From contig NZ_GL636091.1 of NCBI RefSeq assembly GCF_000186465.1, forward strand, positions 970,236-1,034,235: a stretch of 64,000 nucleotides of DNA. The letters are read 5' to 3'. Both the position numbers and the translations under genes were made by a program. This stretch comes from Streptococcus australis ATCC 700641 (GTDB lineage: Bacteria > Bacillota > Bacilli > Lactobacillales > Streptococcaceae). The notes beneath the pieces were generated by a model. It did no database searches and was not told the origin of the DNA. It worked only from the letters and a program-made list of their open reading frames with translations. Positions 25,637 through 35,207 of this stretch are shown in pieces (position 1 is the stretch's first letter; every line of letters begins with the position of its first letter).

Positions 25637-26506
25637 ATGCTCCAGCAATTAGTGAACGGTCTAATCTTGGGAAGTGTCTATGCACTCTTGGCCCTTGGTT
25701 ATACTATGGTGTATGGAATTATCAAATTGATCAACTTTGCCCATGGGGATATCTACATGGTAGGTGCCTTTATGGGATATTTCTTATTAAACTCATTGAA
25801 GGTTAACTTCTTTGTAGCCTTGCTTCTGGCTATGGTCGGGACAGCTATTTTAGGGGTTGTGATTGAATATCTGGCTTATCGTCCGCTTCGCCATTCAACT
25901 CGGATTGCAGCCTTGATTACAGCCATCGGGGTTTCCTTCTTGCTCGAATACGGGATGGTCTTCTTTGTAGGGGCCAATACCCGTTCCTTCCCACAAGTCA
26001 TTGAAACTGTTCGTTACAATTTTGGTCCCATTTCGATCTCTAACATTCAGTTGATGATCTTAGGAGTGTCTATTTTCTTGATGGTCGCTCTTCAATTTAT
26101 TATCCAAAAGACAAAGATGGGGAAAGCCATGCGTGCCGTTTCTGTTGATAGCGATGCCGCTCAATTGATGGGGATTAACGTAAACCGGACCATCAGCTTT
26201 ACCTTTGCTTTGGGATCAGCCTTAGCGGGTGCTGGTGGGGTTTTAATCGGTTTGTATTACAACTCAATCGAACCTTTGATGGGGATGACACCAGGGATCA
26301 AAGCCTTTGTCGCAGCCGTTCTTGGAGGAATCGGAATCATTCCAGGCGCGGCCCTAGGTGGCTTTGTCATCGGTTTATTGGAAACTTTCGCTACAGCGAT
26401 TGGTCTTTCAGACTTCCGTGATGCTATTGTATATGCCATCTTGATTGTGATCTTGCTTATCCGTCCTGCAGGTATCCTCGGTAAAAATGTGAAAGAGAAG
26501 GTGTAA
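25637..26506 (+). CDS. livH: Branched-chain amino acid ABC transporter permease
   Basis: 289 residues with about eight hydrophobic segments. The start at 25637 (MLQQLVNGLILG) is preferred over ATG 25628, which overlaps the ribosome site GAAAGG; the chosen start has nine bases of spacing. Signatures LGYTMVYGIIKLINFAHGD and the EAA-like loop AMRAVSVDSDAAQLMGI fit LivH. It pairs with LivM in the membrane. It is followed three bases later by livM. Confidence 0.94.
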   Translation: MLQQLVNGLILGSVYALLALGYTMVYGIIKLINFAHGDIYMVGAFMGYFLLNSLKVNFFVALLLAMVGTAILGVVIEYLAYRPLRHSTRIAALITAIGVSFLLEYGMVFFVGANTRSFPQVIETVRYNFGPISISNIQLMILGVSIFLMVALQFIIQKTKMGKAMRAVSVDSDAAQLMGINVNRTISFTFALGSALAGAGGVLIGLYYNSIEPLMGMTPGIKAFVAAVLGGIGIIPGAALGGFVIGLLETFATAIGLSDFRDAIVYAILIVILLIRPAGILGKNVKEKV

Positions 26507-26509
26507 GCC

Positions 26510-27457
26510 ATGAAACAAAATTTAAAAGTGAATTTAGTCTGGCTTGGTCTTTTGATTGCAGGTTTTGCCTTGATCCAAGTCTTGGTTGCAGCAGGTGTCC
26601 TCAACCTCTTCTATATCCAAATTTTGGAACAAATCGGGATTAATATCATCCTTGCAGTTGGTTTGAACCTCATCGTTGGTTTTTCAGGTCAATTCTCACT
26701 CGGTCATGCCGGATTTATGGCCATTGGTGCCTACTCTGCAGCTATTCTCGGTTCTAAATCGCCAACCTACGGAGCTTTCTTTGGCGCTATGGTTTTAGGA
26801 GCCTTGATTGCAGGTCTCGTTGCCTTGATCGTTGGGGTTCCAACCCTTCGGTTGAAAGGAGACTACCTGGCGATTGCAACACTTGGGGTTTCAGAAATTA
26901 TCCGGATCTTGATTGTCAATGGTGGTACTCTAACAAATGGTGCCGCAGGTATCCTTGGTTTGCCAGCCTTTACAACCTGGCAATTGGTTTACCTCTTTGT
27001 CGTGATTACAACGATCTTTACGATTAACTTCTTACGCAGTCCAATTGGGCGTTCTACCCTTTCTGTTCGTGAAGATGAAATCGCAGCAGAATCTGTTGGG
27101 ATCAATACGACAAAAGTCAAAGTCATTGCCTTTGTATTTGGTGCGATCACAGCAGCGATTGCTGGATCTCTTCAAGCTGGCTTTATCGGTTCCGTTGTTC
27201 CTAAAGATTACTCTTTCACCAATACCATTAATGTCTTGATCATTGTCGTTTTCGGTGGTTTGGGATCGATGTCAGGAACAGTTGTGGCAGCCATCGTCTT
27301 GGGGATCTTGAACATGGTGCTTCAAGACTTCTCAAGCGTACGTATGATCATTTACTCTCTTGCCTTGATTCTCGTCATGATCTTCCGTCCAGGTGGTCTT
27401 CTAGGAACATGGGAATTTAGCTTGAAAAAACTACTCTCAAAAAAGGAGGCTAACTAA
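26510..27457 (+). CDS. livM: Branched-chain amino acid ABC transporter permease
   Basis: 315 residues, a multi-pass permease with the LivM signatures VGLNLIVGFSGQFSLGHAGF and a cytoplasmic loop SPIGRSTLSVREDEIAAES that contacts the ATPases. It is the partner of LivH. Its last base is shared with the livG start codon, so translation is coupled. Confidence 0.94.
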   Translation: MKQNLKVNLVWLGLLIAGFALIQVLVAAGVLNLFYIQILEQIGINIILAVGLNLIVGFSGQFSLGHAGFMAIGAYSAAILGSKSPTYGAFFGAMVLGALIAGLVALIVGVPTLRLKGDYLAIATLGVSEIIRILIVNGGTLTNGAAGILGLPAFTTWQLVYLFVVITTIFTINFLRSPIGRSTLSVREDEIAAESVGINTTKVKVIAFVFGAITAAIAGSLQAGFIGSVVPKDYSFTNTINVLIIVVFGGLGSMSGTVVAAIVLGILNMVLQDFSSVRMIIYSLALILVMIFRPGGLLGTWEFSLKKLLSKKEAN

Positions 27458-28221
27458 TGGCACTTCTTGAAGTAAAAAATTTAACAAAAAACTTTGGTGG
27501 TTTGACAGCCGTTGGGGATGTGACCATGGAACTCAATGAAGGGGAATTAGTTGGTTTGATCGGACCCAACGGTGCCGGTAAAACAACTCTCTTCAACCTC
27601 CTAACAGGGGTATATGAACCAAGTGAAGGAACCATTACTTTAGATGGGCACCTATTAAACGGTAAAGCACCTTATAAAATCGCTTCTGGTGGTCTTGGAC
27701 GGACCTTCCAAAATATCCGTCTCTTTAAAGACTTGAGCGTTTTGGACAATGTCTTAATTGCATTTGCCAATCACCACAAACCACATGTCTTTGCTAGTCT
27801 GTTCCGTTTGCCAAGCTATTACAAAAATGAAGAAGCGTTGAAAGCAAAAGCCCTTGAATTGTTAGCGATATTTGGTTTGGAAAAAGAAGCAGAAACCTTG
27901 GCTAAGAACTTAGCTTACGGACAACAACGCCACTTAGAGATCGTTCGTGCCCTCGCTACAGAGCCAAAGATCCTCTTCTTGGATGAGCCTGCTGCAGGGA
28001 TGAATCCTCAAGAAACTGCAGAATTAACCCAACTTATCCGTCGCATTCAAAAAGAATTTAATATTACGATCATGCTGATCGAACACGATATGAGCTTGGT
28101 CATGGAAGTAACCGAACGGATTTATGTATTGGAATATGGTCGTTTGATTGCCCATGGTACGCCAGAAGAAATTAAGAATAACAAACGCGTAATCGAAGCA
28201 TATCTAGGAGGTGAAGCCTAA
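27457..28221 (+). CDS. livG: Branched-chain amino acid ABC transporter ATPase
   Basis: 254 residues. Walker A GPNGAGKTT (about 37-45), Q-loop in GRTFQNIRLF, Walker B ILFLDEPAAGMNP and the H-loop LIEHDMSLVM. The signature here is the degenerate LAYGQQRHLEI, normal for LivG. It forms the ATPase pair with LivF. It overlaps livM by one base (TAATG) and livF by one base. Confidence 0.95.
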   Translation: MALLEVKNLTKNFGGLTAVGDVTMELNEGELVGLIGPNGAGKTTLFNLLTGVYEPSEGTITLDGHLLNGKAPYKIASGGLGRTFQNIRLFKDLSVLDNVLIAFANHHKPHVFASLFRLPSYYKNEEALKAKALELLAIFGLEKEAETLAKNLAYGQQRHLEIVRALATEPKILFLDEPAAGMNPQETAELTQLIRRIQKEFNITIMLIEHDMSLVMEVTERIYVLEYGRLIAHGTPEEIKNNKRVIEAYLGGEA

Positions 28222-28931
28222 TGTCTATGTTAAAAGTTGAAAATCTTTCTGTACACTATGGCATGATCCAGGCTGTCCGTGATGTCAGTTTCGAAGTCAA
28301 TGAAGGAGAAGTTGTTTCTCTTATCGGTGCCAATGGTGCTGGGAAAACATCTATTCTTCGTACCATTTCAGGTTTGGTGCGTCCAAGTGCTGGGAAAATC
28401 GAGTTTTTGGGTCAGGAGATTCAAAAGGTTCCGGCTCAAAAAATTGTAGCTGCTGGACTCTCTCAAGTTCCAGAAGGTCGCCACGTCTTTCCAGGCTTGA
28501 CCGTTATGGAAAACTTGGAAATGGGAGCTTTCTTGAAGAAAGATCGAGAAGAAAATCAAGCTAACTTGAAGAAAGTCTTCTCACGTTTCCCACGTTTGGA
28601 AGAACGGAAGAACCAAGATGCCGCTACTCTATCTGGTGGGGAACAACAAATGCTCGCAATGGGTCGTGCACTCATGTCGACGCCAAAACTCTTGCTGTTG
28701 GATGAACCTTCTATGGGATTGGCCCCAATCTTTATCCAAGAAATCTTTGATATCATCCAAGATATTCAAAAACAAGGGACAACTGTTCTCTTGATTGAGC
28801 AAAATGCCAACAAGGCCCTTGCCATCGCAGACCGCGGTTATGTTTTGGAAACAGGAAAAGTGGTTCTTTCCGGAACAGGAAAAGAACTCTTAGCCTCAGA
28901 AGATGTCCGCAAGGCCTACCTTGGTGGATAA
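28221..28931 (+). CDS. livF: Branched-chain amino acid ABC transporter ATPase
   Basis: 236 residues. Walker A GANGAGKTS, signature LSGGEQQMLA, Walker B LLLLDEPSMGLAP and H-loop LLIEQNANKAL, all as in LivF. It is the last gene of the livJHMGF operon, with GGAGGTG just before the start inside livG. A terminator follows at 28937. Confidence 0.95.
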   Translation: MSMLKVENLSVHYGMIQAVRDVSFEVNEGEVVSLIGANGAGKTSILRTISGLVRPSAGKIEFLGQEIQKVPAQKIVAAGLSQVPEGRHVFPGLTVMENLEMGAFLKKDREENQANLKKVFSRFPRLEERKNQDAATLSGGEQQMLAMGRALMSTPKLLLLDEPSMGLAPIFIQEIFDIIQDIQKQGTTVLLIEQNANKALAIADRGYVLETGKVVLSGTGKELLASEDVRKAYLGG

Positions 28932-28936
28932 CGGAT

Positions 28937-28964
28937 AAAAAAGAGCCCTTGGGCTCTTTTTTAA
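28937..28964 (+). terminator. liv operon terminator
   Basis: AAAAAAGAGCCC and GGGCTCTTTTTT form a stem around TT(G), with A and T tracts. Confidence 0.9.
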
Positions 28965-29126
28965 AAATAGTTTATCTGCAATTAGAGAATTTAGTTTTCA
29001 TAGGGCTGAATGCAAGGATTATTAGGCAATTCTGAATTTTGAAAACAAGAGAAAACTGCTGAAAGCGTTTGAAATAGCACTAAAAATCAAGTATAATAAA
29101 ACTAACAAAAGCATAGGAGAATGGTT

Positions 29127-29783
29127 ATGGCTGTTAAAGATTTTATGACCCGTAAAGTAGTCTATATTAGTCCAGATACAACAATTGCTCATGCGGCAGA
29201 TTTGATGCGGGAACAAGGCTTGCACCGCTTGCCGGTCATTGAAAATGACAAATTGGTCGGTTTGGTGACAGAAGGTACGATTGCAGAAGCGAGTCCATCA
29301 AAAGCAACGAGTCTTTCTATTTTTGAAATGAACTACCTGCTCAATAAAACCAAAGTTAAGGACGTCATGCTTCGTGATGTCATTACTGTCTCAAAATTTG
29401 CCAGCCTTGAAGATGCGACCTATCTCATGTATAAGAACAAGGTGGGGATTCTTCCGGTTGTAGACAATGAACAAGTTTCTGGTGTGATTACCGACCGTGA
29501 TATTTTTCGTGCCTTCCTCGAAGTATCCGGTTATGGAGAAGAAGGAGTTCGTGTTCGTTTTGTGACAGAAGACAAGGTGGGCGTTCTTGAAAAAATCATC
29601 CATTTGATCGTAGAAGAAGGGTTGAATATCTCCAATACGGTCAATATCCCAACCAAGGATGATCGTGTGGTCATTGAAGTTCAAATTGACGGCATTACCG
29701 ATACAGAAGTCATCAAGAAGAAATTTGAAGAAAATGGTATTGGTGTGGATGAAATTAGTCGCACATCTGCAAAAGCATTTTAA
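29127..29783 (+). CDS. CBS-domain protein with C-terminal ACT domain (AcuB-like)
   Basis: 218 residues. Two CBS motifs: VKDFMTRKVVYISPDTTIAHA... (about 2-60) and KVKDVMLRDVITVSKFASLEDA... (about 75-130); then an ACT-like part (VRFVTEDKVGVLEKIIHLIVEEGLNISNTVNI). The start at 29127 is chosen because TAGGAGA ends at 29120; the ATG at 29121 touches it. Such proteins sense adenine nucleotides and amino acids. The place after the liv operon suggests a link to branched-chain amino acid status, but this is inference. A cre-like word, TGAAAGCGTTTGAA, lies at about 29059-29072. Confidence 0.8.
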   Translation: MAVKDFMTRKVVYISPDTTIAHAADLMREQGLHRLPVIENDKLVGLVTEGTIAEASPSKATSLSIFEMNYLLNKTKVKDVMLRDVITVSKFASLEDATYLMYKNKVGILPVVDNEQVSGVITDRDIFRAFLEVSGYGEEGVRVRFVTEDKVGVLEKIIHLIVEEGLNISNTVNIPTKDDRVVIEVQIDGITDTEVIKKKFEENGIGVDEISRTSAKAF

Positions 29784-29791
29784 ATAAACAA

Positions 29792-29975
29792 AGAGAGGCT
29801 GGGACAAAAGTCCTAGCCTCTCAATTGTTTTTTGATTGTCGAGTAAGACGCAGTGGTTGAGTGGGCTCTACTACGCTGATTTCATCAGCTTTTACAGCCC
29901 TACTCAACTGTGCGGAGGTGGGACGACGAAATCGAATTCTATCGAATTACCGATTTCTGTCCCACTCTCTCTTTG
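29792..29975 (-). repeat. Modular intergenic repeat A, copy 3 (full length, inverted)
   Basis: This is the reverse complement of copy 1 with only scattered differences. It keeps all three stem-loop modules. It sits exactly between the CBS gene and the convergent yitT-type gene, each of whose stop codons lies within about 10 bp of the repeat, so it supplies the terminators of both. Confidence 0.85.
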
Positions 29976-29977
29976 TT

Positions 29978-30865
29978 TTAGCGAGCAATGGGTTGCTTGT
30001 TGGTATCCAATGTAAATCCTTCTCCTAGGATTTCGTGGGCTTCTGTAATGGTAATGAAGGCAAATGGATCAATTTTATTAATCAAGTCTTTCATTTGTTT
30101 CATTTCATTCCGAGAGACTACGCAGTAGATAATCTTCATTTCTTGTTGGCTATAATAGCCCATGCCGTTCATGAATGTGACCCCTCGGCCCAAATCAGTC
30201 GTGATTTGTTTGGCAATTTCATCCGGTTTAGAAGTCACCACGAGGAATCCTTTCCCTGCAAAGCCTCCTTCACCAACGATATCAATGACGACGGTGTCAA
30301 TCAGGATAAAGAGGAGGGTGTAGGCCGCAATTCGGAAGTCCTTAAAGACGATCAAAACAGTTGCCAAGACGATGGCATCCACAATCAACATAAGGCGTCC
30401 CATAGAAAGTGTCGTGTACTTGTTAAAGATACGTGCGACAATATCGGTTCCACCTGTTGTTCCTCCAGCGTTGAAGATAATCCCCAGCCCAGTTCCAAGG
30501 ATAACCCCTGATCCGATACAGGCTAGGAGGATGTCTCCGTCAAGAGCAGTGAAGACTGCATTTTGAAGATGATGACTTCCAGGAATCAGCTCGAAGATGG
30601 CCATCCAAGTAGAGACCGAAAAAGTTCCAATCAAACTGAGATAGAGGGATCGGAGACCCAGTAGTTTCCAGGCCAGGAAAAAGAGGGGAATATTAATGGC
30701 CAAGTTCATGACTGAAACGGGAATTTTAAAGAGGTAGTAGGTGATCAGGGTAATCCCTGTAGCCCCTCCCTCATAAAAGTGGAATGGAATCACGAGGAAA
30801 AAGATTCCAAAAGAAAAAATGCCAGCCCCAAAAATAATGGTTAGAATATTTTTTACCTTAAACAT
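29978..30865 (-). CDS. YitT family membrane protein (DUF161/DUF2179)
   Basis: 295 residues. Five to six hydrophobic segments in the first 190 residues (YitT/DUF161 part, with GGATGITLITYYLF and GTGLGIIFNAGGTTGGTDIVARI), then a soluble C-terminal DUF2179 domain of about 80 residues (EIAKQITTDLGRGVTFMNGMGYYS). Transport has been suggested for the family but the substrate is unknown. AGGAGAACG precedes the start. The gene is convergent with the CBS gene and divergent from tmk. Confidence 0.85.
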   Translation of the reverse strand: MFKVKNILTIIFGAGIFSFGIFFLVIPFHFYEGGATGITLITYYLFKIPVSVMNLAINIPLFFLAWKLLGLRSLYLSLIGTFSVSTWMAIFELIPGSHHLQNAVFTALDGDILLACIGSGVILGTGLGIIFNAGGTTGGTDIVARIFNKYTTLSMGRLMLIVDAIVLATVLIVFKDFRIAAYTLLFILIDTVVIDIVGEGGFAGKGFLVVTSKPDEIAKQITTDLGRGVTFMNGMGYYSQQEMKIIYCVVSRNEMKQMKDLINKIDPFAFITITEAHEILGEGFTLDTNKQPIAR

Positions 30866-31037
30866 GCTCGTTCTCCTAATCGTTTTTCACCATACATTTT
30901 ACCAAAAAAAATGAAAAATAGGAAATTATTTTCATCAATTTTCACTGATTGGGACAGGATTTTTACCCCTATTTTTGGTAAAATAGGAGGAAGTAAAACA
31001 AGCAAGAGAAATAATCATAGAAAGTTAAGAAGAGAGA

Positions 31038-31676
31038 ATGAAGCAAGGAACATTAATTTCAATTGAAGGACCAGAAGGCGCAGGAAAATCCTCCGTTTTA
31101 GAAGCCTTGTTACCACGCTTGGAAAAGGCAGGAATCGCCTATATCACTACGCGGGAACCGGGAGGGGTCACAATTGCAGAAAAAATACGAGAAGTCATCT
31201 TAGATCCCTCCCATACAGAAATGGATCCAAAGACAGAGTTGCTTCTTTACATCGCCAGTCGTCGCCAACACTTGGCAGAACGTGTCCTTCCAGCTTTGGA
31301 AGCTGGGAAGCTCGTCATCATGGATCGCTTTATCGATAGTTCGGTAGCTTACCAAGGCTTTGGCCGTGGATTAGCAGTAACGGATATTGAATGGTTGAAC
31401 CAGTTTGCGACTGATGGTCTCAAGCCAAACCGGACTTTCTATTTTGACATCGATGTAGAAGAAGGATTGGCTCGAATTGCTAAGAGTGCTAGCCGCGAAG
31501 TCAATCGCCTGGATCTAGAAGGACTCAGTCTCCATCAGAAAGTTCGCCAAGGTTATCTGGTCATCCTCGAAAAAGAACCACAACGGGTGGTGAAAATTGA
31601 TGCCAGTCAACCTTTTGATAAGGTGGTCGAGGATACTTGGATTCTAGTCAAAGAAGTCTTGGAGATCAGTGAATGA
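31038..31676 (+). CDS. tmk: Thymidylate kinase
   Basis: 212 residues. It phosphorylates dTMP to dTDP. P-loop [10 protein letters not shown] (about 8-17), DR motif in [13 protein letters not shown], and a lid region around [19 protein letters not shown] precedes the ATG. It is the first gene of the tmk-holB-yabA-rsmI-GNAT-ogt-arsC run and overlaps holB by four bases (ATGA). Confidence 0.96.
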   Translation: MKQGTLISIEGPEGAGKSSVLEALLPRLEKAGIAYITTREPGGVTIAEKIREVILDPSHTEMDPKTELLLYIASRRQHLAERVLPALEAGKLVIMDRFIDSSVAYQGFGRGLAVTDIEWLNQFATDGLKPNRTFYFDIDVEEGLARIAKSASREVNRLDLEGLSLHQKVRQGYLVILEKEPQRVVKIDASQPFDKVVEDTWILVKEVLEISE

Positions 31677-32572
31677 AGGTAGAACAAGTGCAAAAACTTC
31701 AACCTCAGTTAGTCGATCGCTTCCAAGCTATTTTAGAACAAGACCGCTTGAGCCATGCCTATCTCTTTACAGGAGATTTTGGCAGTTTTGAGATGGCCCA
31801 GCTTTTGTCCCAAAGTCTCTTTTGTACAGATAAGAAGGGTGTTTGGCCCTGTGGGACTTGTCGTGCTTGTCGCTTGATTGAAGAGGATGAATTCTCAGAT
31901 GTAACGGTTATCCGACCGGTCAATCAAATCATCAAAACGGATCGGATCCGGGATTTGATTCAGCATTTTTCTCAGTCAGGCTACGAAGGATCCAAGCAAG
32001 TCTTTATCGTTTGCGATGCAGACCGGATGCATGTCAATGCGGCCAACTCTCTTCTCAAGGTCATTGAAGAACCTCAGAGTGAAGTTCATATCTTTCTGCT
32101 GACAGCAGATGAGCAATTGGTTCTCCCGACCATAAAAAGTCGGGCGCAGCAGGTCCATTTTCCGAAAAACCAGGATTTCCTAAAAGAGTATCTCCTTCAG
32201 GAAGGTCTGCTCCTTCAACAGGCAAATCTGTTAGCCGACTTTAGTCAAGGTTTTCAAGAAGCACAAACCCTTGCTCAGAGTTCAGCCTTTTTCGATTTGG
32301 CAAGGGAGTGTGAGCACTTTGTCACGGCCTGTCTAAAAGTGGATCCTCATGTTTACCTACTTGTATCTCGCTTAGTACAAGAGACAGATGATAAAGAAAA
32401 ACAGGCCCAGGCCTTCCGCTTGTTGGAGTTGCTCTTTGCCCGCTCCATCAGTCTTGCTCTAGGAAGAGATTATCTAGAACATTTGGTCTTGGCTAAACAA
32501 ATGTGGGAACGCAATGTAAGTTTCCAAAATTCTCTTGAGTATATGGTTTTGCAGTTGAAAAATAGAAGGTAA
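31673..32572 (+). CDS. holB: DNA polymerase III subunit delta prime
   Basis: 299 residues, a clamp-loader subunit with an AAA+ fold. A zinc-binding four-cysteine cluster is visible ([16 protein letters not shown], about 49-64), followed by [17 protein letters not shown] and the sensor segment [21 protein letters not shown]. The N-terminal P-loop is degenerate, as normal for delta prime. It is coupled to tmk by a 4-bp overlap. The replication regulator gene yabA follows four bases after its stop. Confidence 0.94.
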   Translation: MKVEQVQKLQPQLVDRFQAILEQDRLSHAYLFTGDFGSFEMAQLLSQSLFCTDKKGVWPCGTCRACRLIEEDEFSDVTVIRPVNQIIKTDRIRDLIQHFSQSGYEGSKQVFIVCDADRMHVNAANSLLKVIEEPQSEVHIFLLTADEQLVLPTIKSRAQQVHFPKNQDFLKEYLLQEGLLLQQANLLADFSQGFQEAQTLAQSSAFFDLARECEHFVTACLKVDPHVYLLVSRLVQETDDKEKQAQAFRLLELLFARSISLALGRDYLEHLVLAKQMWERNVSFQNSLEYMVLQLKNRR

Positions 32573-32576
32573 AGAG

Positions 32577-32897
32577 ATGAATAAAAAAGAATTATTTGAT
32601 GCTTTGGATGGCTTCTCCCAGGAATTATTAATCACCTTAGCAGAGGTTGAAGCCATAAAGAAAAATCTCAAGCTCATTGTCGAGGAAAATACTGCTCTGC
32701 GTCTTGAAAATGATAAATTGAGAGAGCGCTTAGGAGAAGTGGAGAAAACCAGCTCCCCTAAATTCCATCGCAATGGTCGTGAAAATTTACAAAGAATTTA
32801 CAATGATGGATTTCATGTTTGTACAGACTCCTATGGTCAACGTCGTGAAAATGATGAAGAGTGTATTTTCTGTGATGAATTGTTATTTAGGGAGTAA
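32577..32897 (+). CDS. yabA: Replication initiation control protein YabA
   Basis: 106 residues. The N-terminal half (to about 60) is a coiled coil used for tetramer formation. The C-terminal domain carries the zinc ligands H-x-C (FHVC, about 82-84) and C-x2-C (CIFC, near 99). YabA bridges DnaA and the DnaN clamp to prevent re-initiation. Being next to holB places it with the replisome genes. AAAGAG precedes the start. Confidence 0.93.
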   Translation: MNKKELFDALDGFSQELLITLAEVEAIKKNLKLIVEENTALRLENDKLRERLGEVEKTSSPKFHRNGRENLQRIYNDGFHVCTDSYGQRRENDEECIFCDELLFRE

Positions 32898-32899
32898 AC

Positions 32900-33784
32900 A
32901 TGCAGATTCAACGAAGTTTTAAAGGGGATAAAGCGACAGGGACTCTCTTTTTAGTGCCAACTCCAATTGGCAATCGGGATGACATGAGCTACCGCATGAT
33001 CCAAACTCTAAAAGAGGTGGATCTGATAGCAGCGGAAGATACACGCAATACAGGACTCTTGCTCAAGCATTTTGAGATTAGGACGCCACAAACCAGCTTT
33101 CACGAGCACAATGCCATGGAGAAAATCCCTGATTTGCTAGCTCATTTAGAGTCTGGAAAGGACCTGGCCCAGGTATCGGATGCAGGACTGCCTAGTATTT
33201 CGGATCCAGGTCACGACCTGGTCAAGGCGGCTATTGAGCGAGAGATCCCTGTTGTGGCAGTTCCTGGTCCGAGCGCCGGGATTACGGGTCTAATTGCGAG
33301 TGGCTTGGCTCCCCAGCCACATATCTTTTATGGATTTCTCCCGCGAAAAGAAGGGCAGCAAAAGTCCTTTTTCCAGGAGAAACGAGACTATCCTGAGACT
33401 CAGATTTTTTATGAGTCCCCGCACCGGGTTCGTGCGACGCTTCAAAATATGCTGACAGTCTATGGAGACCGTCCGGTTGTGCTGGTCCGAGAACTGACCA
33501 AGATCTATGAAGAGTACACGCGAGGGACCATCGCAGAGTTAGTGCCTTACCTAGAGGAAAATCCCCTCAAGGGGGAGTGCCTTCTAATTGTGGAGGGGGC
33601 CTGTGAGCAGGAGCCAGATCTAGAAGAAGTGGATCTGATCCGAGAGATTGATATACTGGTCCAGTCTGGCATGAAAAAGAACCAGGCAATTAAACAGGTT
33701 GCCAAACAATTTGGGCTGCAAAAGAGTGATCTCTATGCCCGTTACCACCAAGAGGAAGAAAAAGGAGAGTCTGATGGAAATTAG
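32900..33784 (+). CDS. rsmI: 16S rRNA (cytidine-1402-2'-O)-methyltransferase
   Basis: 294 residues of the TP-methylase (SAM-dependent tetrapyrrole methylase-like) fold. Motifs: LVPTPIGNRDDMSYR at the N-terminus, AAEDTRNTGLLL, AQVSDAGLPSISDPG and VPGPSAGITGLIASGL. It 2'-O-methylates C1402 in the ribosomal P site. It starts two bases after yabA with GGGAG as ribosome site. Its last 11 bases overlap the following acetyltransferase gene. Confidence 0.95.
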   Translation: MQIQRSFKGDKATGTLFLVPTPIGNRDDMSYRMIQTLKEVDLIAAEDTRNTGLLLKHFEIRTPQTSFHEHNAMEKIPDLLAHLESGKDLAQVSDAGLPSISDPGHDLVKAAIEREIPVVAVPGPSAGITGLIASGLAPQPHIFYGFLPRKEGQQKSFFQEKRDYPETQIFYESPHRVRATLQNMLTVYGDRPVVLVRELTKIYEEYTRGTIAELVPYLEENPLKGECLLIVEGACEQEPDLEEVDLIREIDILVQSGMKKNQAIKQVAKQFGLQKSDLYARYHQEEEKGESDGN

Positions 33785-34346
33785 AATGGCCTATCCCAAT
33801 GAAATCAATCGGATTATGGAAATCATCCAAGATGGCAAGGACAGCTTAGCTGCAGCTGGCGTGGATCAATGGCAGGATGGTTATCCGGATCAAGAAATCA
33901 TTTTTGAGGATATACTAGAAAGCCGTGGTTATGTAGCTGTAGAGAATCAAGAAATCGTTGCCTATGCTGCTCTCTATAAGGGAAATGAAGCTGCTTATAA
34001 TGACATTTATGATGGAAAATGGGAACATGATAACTATCTCTATATCAGTTTCCACCGGATCGCTGTTGCCAAAGAAGCTACTGGTCGAGGGGTAGCCCAA
34101 ACCTTCCTTCAAGGCTTGATCGAAGGAGAGAAAGGCCCAGATTTTCGCTGTGATACCCATCCTGACAACAAGGTCATGCAACATCTTTTAGAGAAGTTAG
34201 GCTTCCATTACTGTGGAAAGGTACCCATCGATGGGGTTCGTCTCGCTTATCAGAAGATCAAGCGAAAGGCAGAAACCAGTCTCTTCCAAGTGATCAGTGA
34301 AGACGATCGCTGGGACTACCGTGCAGAACAGTCTCAAAATGACTAG
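33774..34346 (+). CDS. GNAT family N-acetyltransferase
   Basis: 190 residues. The acetyl-CoA site is seen in ISFHRIAVAKEATGRGVAQTFLQGL (V-x-x-x-x-G-x-G-x-A pattern, about 88-112), and the end of the fold in THPDNKVMQHLLEKLGFHYCGKV. The start at 33774 follows AAAGGAGAG inside the end of rsmI; the longer upstream frame is not needed. The substrate is unknown. It overlaps the ogt-type gene by eight bases, pointing to a common transcript. Confidence 0.85.
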   Translation: MEIRMAYPNEINRIMEIIQDGKDSLAAAGVDQWQDGYPDQEIIFEDILESRGYVAVENQEIVAYAALYKGNEAAYNDIYDGKWEHDNYLYISFHRIAVAKEATGRGVAQTFLQGLIEGEKGPDFRCDTHPDNKVMQHLLEKLGFHYCGKVPIDGVRLAYQKIKRKAETSLFQVISEDDRWDYRAEQSQND

Positions 34347-34827
34347 GTTCTATCGGCAACTCTATCAGAGTCCTTTGGGATCTCTATCTGTTGTGGTGGA
34401 TGAGGAAAGCCTAGTTGGGATCTGGTTTTGTGACCAAGCAAATTGTGAACAAGGGCTTGATCATATCAAGGAAGCTTGTCAGCCTCTTCATGAAGCTGTC
34501 TTTGAATGGCTGGATCAATACTTTTTAGGGGAAAATCCTTCCATGCCCTTTCCTCTATCTCCTAAAGGGACAGACTTTCAACAAAGAGTCTGGACCTACC
34601 TAACTCAGATTCCCTATGGGGAGAGTCGGACTTATGGAGAGATTGCCCGAGCCCTGTCTTGCAGATCGGCCCAAGCAGTTGGTCAAGCAGTAGGTCGGAA
34701 TCCCTTACTCATCCTCATCCCGTGTCACCGAGTACTGGGGACAGAGAAAAAGTTGACAGGCTATGCTGCTGGTCTAAATCGCAAACGTTGGCTGTTGCAA
34801 CATGAGTCCATATCTTGGAAAGAATAA
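34339..34827 (+). CDS. ogt: Methylated-DNA-protein cysteine methyltransferase
   Basis: 162 residues. It repairs O6-alkylguanine by taking the alkyl group on the Cys of IPCHRV (about 128). The helix-turn-helix segment YGESRTYGEIARALSCRSAQ and the asparagine hinge VGRNPLL precede it. The start at 34339 overlaps the acetyltransferase stop and lacks a strong ribosome site, so translation is probably coupled; an upstream ATG at 34297 lies within the previous gene. Confidence 0.92.
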   Translation: MTRFYRQLYQSPLGSLSVVVDEESLVGIWFCDQANCEQGLDHIKEACQPLHEAVFEWLDQYFLGENPSMPFPLSPKGTDFQQRVWTYLTQIPYGESRTYGEIARALSCRSAQAVGQAVGRNPLLILIPCHRVLGTEKKLTGYAAGLNRKRWLLQHESISWKE

Positions 34828-34836
34828 GGAGAAAAG

Positions 34837-35190
34837 ATGTTATCATTTATTGAATACCCAAAATGCTCGACCTGCCGCAAGGCGAAATCGGAATTAACGA
34901 GCTTAGGCTGTGAGTTTGATAGCCAAGATATCGTGGTAGACACACCGACCAGTGAGCAACTGCAAACCTGGATCACGGAGTCTTCCCTACCGATCAAATC
35001 CTTCTTTAACACCAGTGGGATGAAGTATCGAGAATTGGGCTTGAAAGACAAGGTGGACCAGCTTTCGATAGAAGAAGCAGTGGCTCTTTTAGCTAGCGAT
35101 GGCATGCTGATCAAACGCCCTCTCTTAGTGAAAGATGGAAAAGTTGTTCAAGTGGGCTATCGGAAACCCTACTCAGACTTAGGTTTGTAA
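34837..35190 (+). CDS. ArsC/Spx-family thioredoxin-fold protein (YffB-like)
   Basis: 117 residues of the arsenate reductase-like family with a C-x-x-C active-site pair at the N-terminus (YPKCSTCRKAK, about 9-12). The C-terminal block MLIKRPLLVKDGKVVQVGY is typical of YffB/ArsC-like proteins. It lacks the Spx RNA-polymerase-binding signature, so a reductase role is more likely than transcription control. No arsenic genes are nearby. It closes the tmk operon, nine bases after ogt, with AAGGAG upstream. Confidence 0.85.
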   Translation: MLSFIEYPKCSTCRKAKSELTSLGCEFDSQDIVVDTPTSEQLQTWITESSLPIKSFFNTSGMKYRELGLKDKVDQLSIEEAVALLASDGMLIKRPLLVKDGKVVQVGYRKPYSDLGL

Positions 35191-35207
35191 GAGAAAAGGG
35201 AGTTGGA

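Noticed and set aside
34837..35190. Spx transcription regulator
   Set aside because: The CxxC thioredoxin fold is shared, but length and C-terminal motif fit YffB/ArsC-like reductases better than Spx.
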